Shown here in pieces: positions 63,136 through 64,000 of a stretch of 64,000 bases of DNA. The stretch covers positions 94,042 to 158,041 of the forward strand of contig NW_027490527.1 of NCBI RefSeq assembly GCF_050948175.1. Direction: 5' to 3'. Position 1 is the stretch's first letter. Each line of letters opens with the position of its first letter. The notes beneath the pieces were generated by a model, which was not told the DNA's origin, ran no database searches, and saw nothing but the letters and a program-made list of their open reading frames with translations. The position numbers and the translations under genes are program-made. This stretch comes from Xylocopa sonorina (lineage: Eukaryota; Arthropoda; Insecta; Hymenoptera; Apidae).

Positions 63136-64000
63136 AAAACGCGATATCGCATCTCATTTCTATGTTTCATGGTAAGATGTAATATGATTTGCGAAGTGTT
63201 ATGTATTCCTCGTCTACACTTCAAATGAATGTAAATGCGACACTTCCTTGCAAGGAAATAGCGTTTGCAGATGTCTACGTATCGAAGCAATAGAGTTCTA
63301 ATGCTTCTTAAAATGCGATATCGCATCTCATTTCTATGTTTCATGGTAAGATATAATATGATTTGCGAAGTGCTATGTATTCCTCGTCTACACTTCAAAT
63401 GAATGTAAATGCGACACTTCCTTGCAAGGAAATAGCGTTTGCAGATGTCTACCTATCGTAGCAATAGAGTTCTAATGCTTCTTAAAACGCGATATCGCAT
63501 CTCATTTCTATGTTTCATGGTAAGATATAATATGATTTGCGAAGTGTCATGTATTCCTCGTCTACACTTCAAATGAATGTAAATGCGACACTACCTTGCA
63601 AGGAAATAGCGTTTGCAGGTGTGTACGTGTCGTAGCAATAGAGTTCTAATGCTTCTTAAAACGCGATATCGCATCTCATTATTATGTTTCATGGTAAGAT
63701 ATAATATGATTTGCGAAGTGTTATGCATTCCTCGTCTACGATTCAACTGAAAGTAAATGCGATACTTCCTTGCAAGGAAACAGCGATTGCAGATGTCTAC
63801 GTATCGTAGCAATAGTGTTCAAATGCTTCTTAAAACGCGATATCGCATCTCATTTCTATGTTTCATGGTAAGATATAATATGATTTGCGAAGTGTTATGT
63901 ATTCCTCGTCTACACTTCAAATGAATGTAAATGCGACACTTCCTTGCAAGGAAATAGCGTTTGCAGGTGTCTACGTGTCGTAGCAACAGAGTTCTAATGC

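Larger units (their letters stand above)
60002..64000. repeat. 174-bp tandem satellite array, right part
   Basis: The array resumes in register after the third transposon and runs to the end of the window, which cuts it mid-monomer (the last start is at 63951). Most monomers are type A. To about 60973 it continues the 3891-bp unit. Later it holds a 9-monomer duplication and a 348-bp dimer duplication. No genes are seen. Confidence 0.95.

Noticed and set aside
1..64000. CRISPR-like regular repeat
   Set aside because: The whole 174-bp unit is repeated, with no short repeat plus unique spacer structure, and the setting is eukaryotic.
1..64000. CENP-B box in the satellite monomer
   Set aside because: I looked for the TTCG....A..CGGG pattern in the consensus on both strands and did not see it. 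The monomer lacks CGGG in a matching position.

Overview
The window is one continuous block of tandem satellite DNA interrupted three times by the same small piggyBac-type transposon. I see no intact protein-coding gene, no rRNA or tRNA gene and no CRISPR array. The sequence is moderately AT-rich. The setting is eukaryotic heterochromatin-like DNA, most likely animal and plausibly arthropod: a long monomer array, a TTAA-inserted piggyBac relative and an AATAAA poly(A) signal. The species cannot be named from the sequence.

The satellite monomer is 174 bp. Register can be followed by hand from position 1 to 63950. It fits 346 monomers, three monomers each lacking the same 33 bp, ten single-base indels (six gains, four losses) and three 1281-bp insertions (transposon plus duplicated TTAA). 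These terms give exactly 63950. Two main monomer families occur. Type A carries the palindrome GCGATATCGC and ATGATTTGCG. Type B carries GAGATATTGC and ATTCATTGCG or ATACATTGCG. Many monomers are A/B mosaics. Because 174 is 3 x 58, type A monomers leave a 58-codon minus-strand frame open, giving apparent proteins up to 363 codons. I interpret these as by-products of the repeat.

Layout: 1-8.5 kb is an A-rich array with a 347-bp dimer repeat near 3.4-4.4 kb. From 8.5 to 33.8 kb, A, B and mosaic monomers form a patchwork of duplicated blocks (offsets 3795, 3970, 7625, 9854, 5568, 5046, 5741 and 14727 bp). From 33.8 to 41.6 kb the array is mixed, with a 348-bp dimer at its end. From 41.6 to 48.7 kb is a 14-monomer (2436-bp) higher-order repeat. 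From about 49.39 to 60.97 kb are 2.98 copies of a 3891-bp unit made of 15 monomers plus one 1277-bp piggyBac element and its extra TTAA. From 60.97 to 64 kb the array resumes with a 9-monomer (1566-bp) duplication and a 348-bp dimer duplication.

The piggyBac copies at 50943-52219, 54834-56110 and 58725-60001 have perfect 14-bp terminal inverted repeats, TTAA target duplications, paired subterminal hairpins and a decayed transposase. The decayed gene retains the third catalytic Asp region and a Cys/His-rich C-terminus but has lost the first two Asp regions and carries a frameshift. All three share the same insertion point, deletion and frameshift. The best reading is one insertion into a satellite monomer, followed by amplification of the satellite with the transposon inside it.
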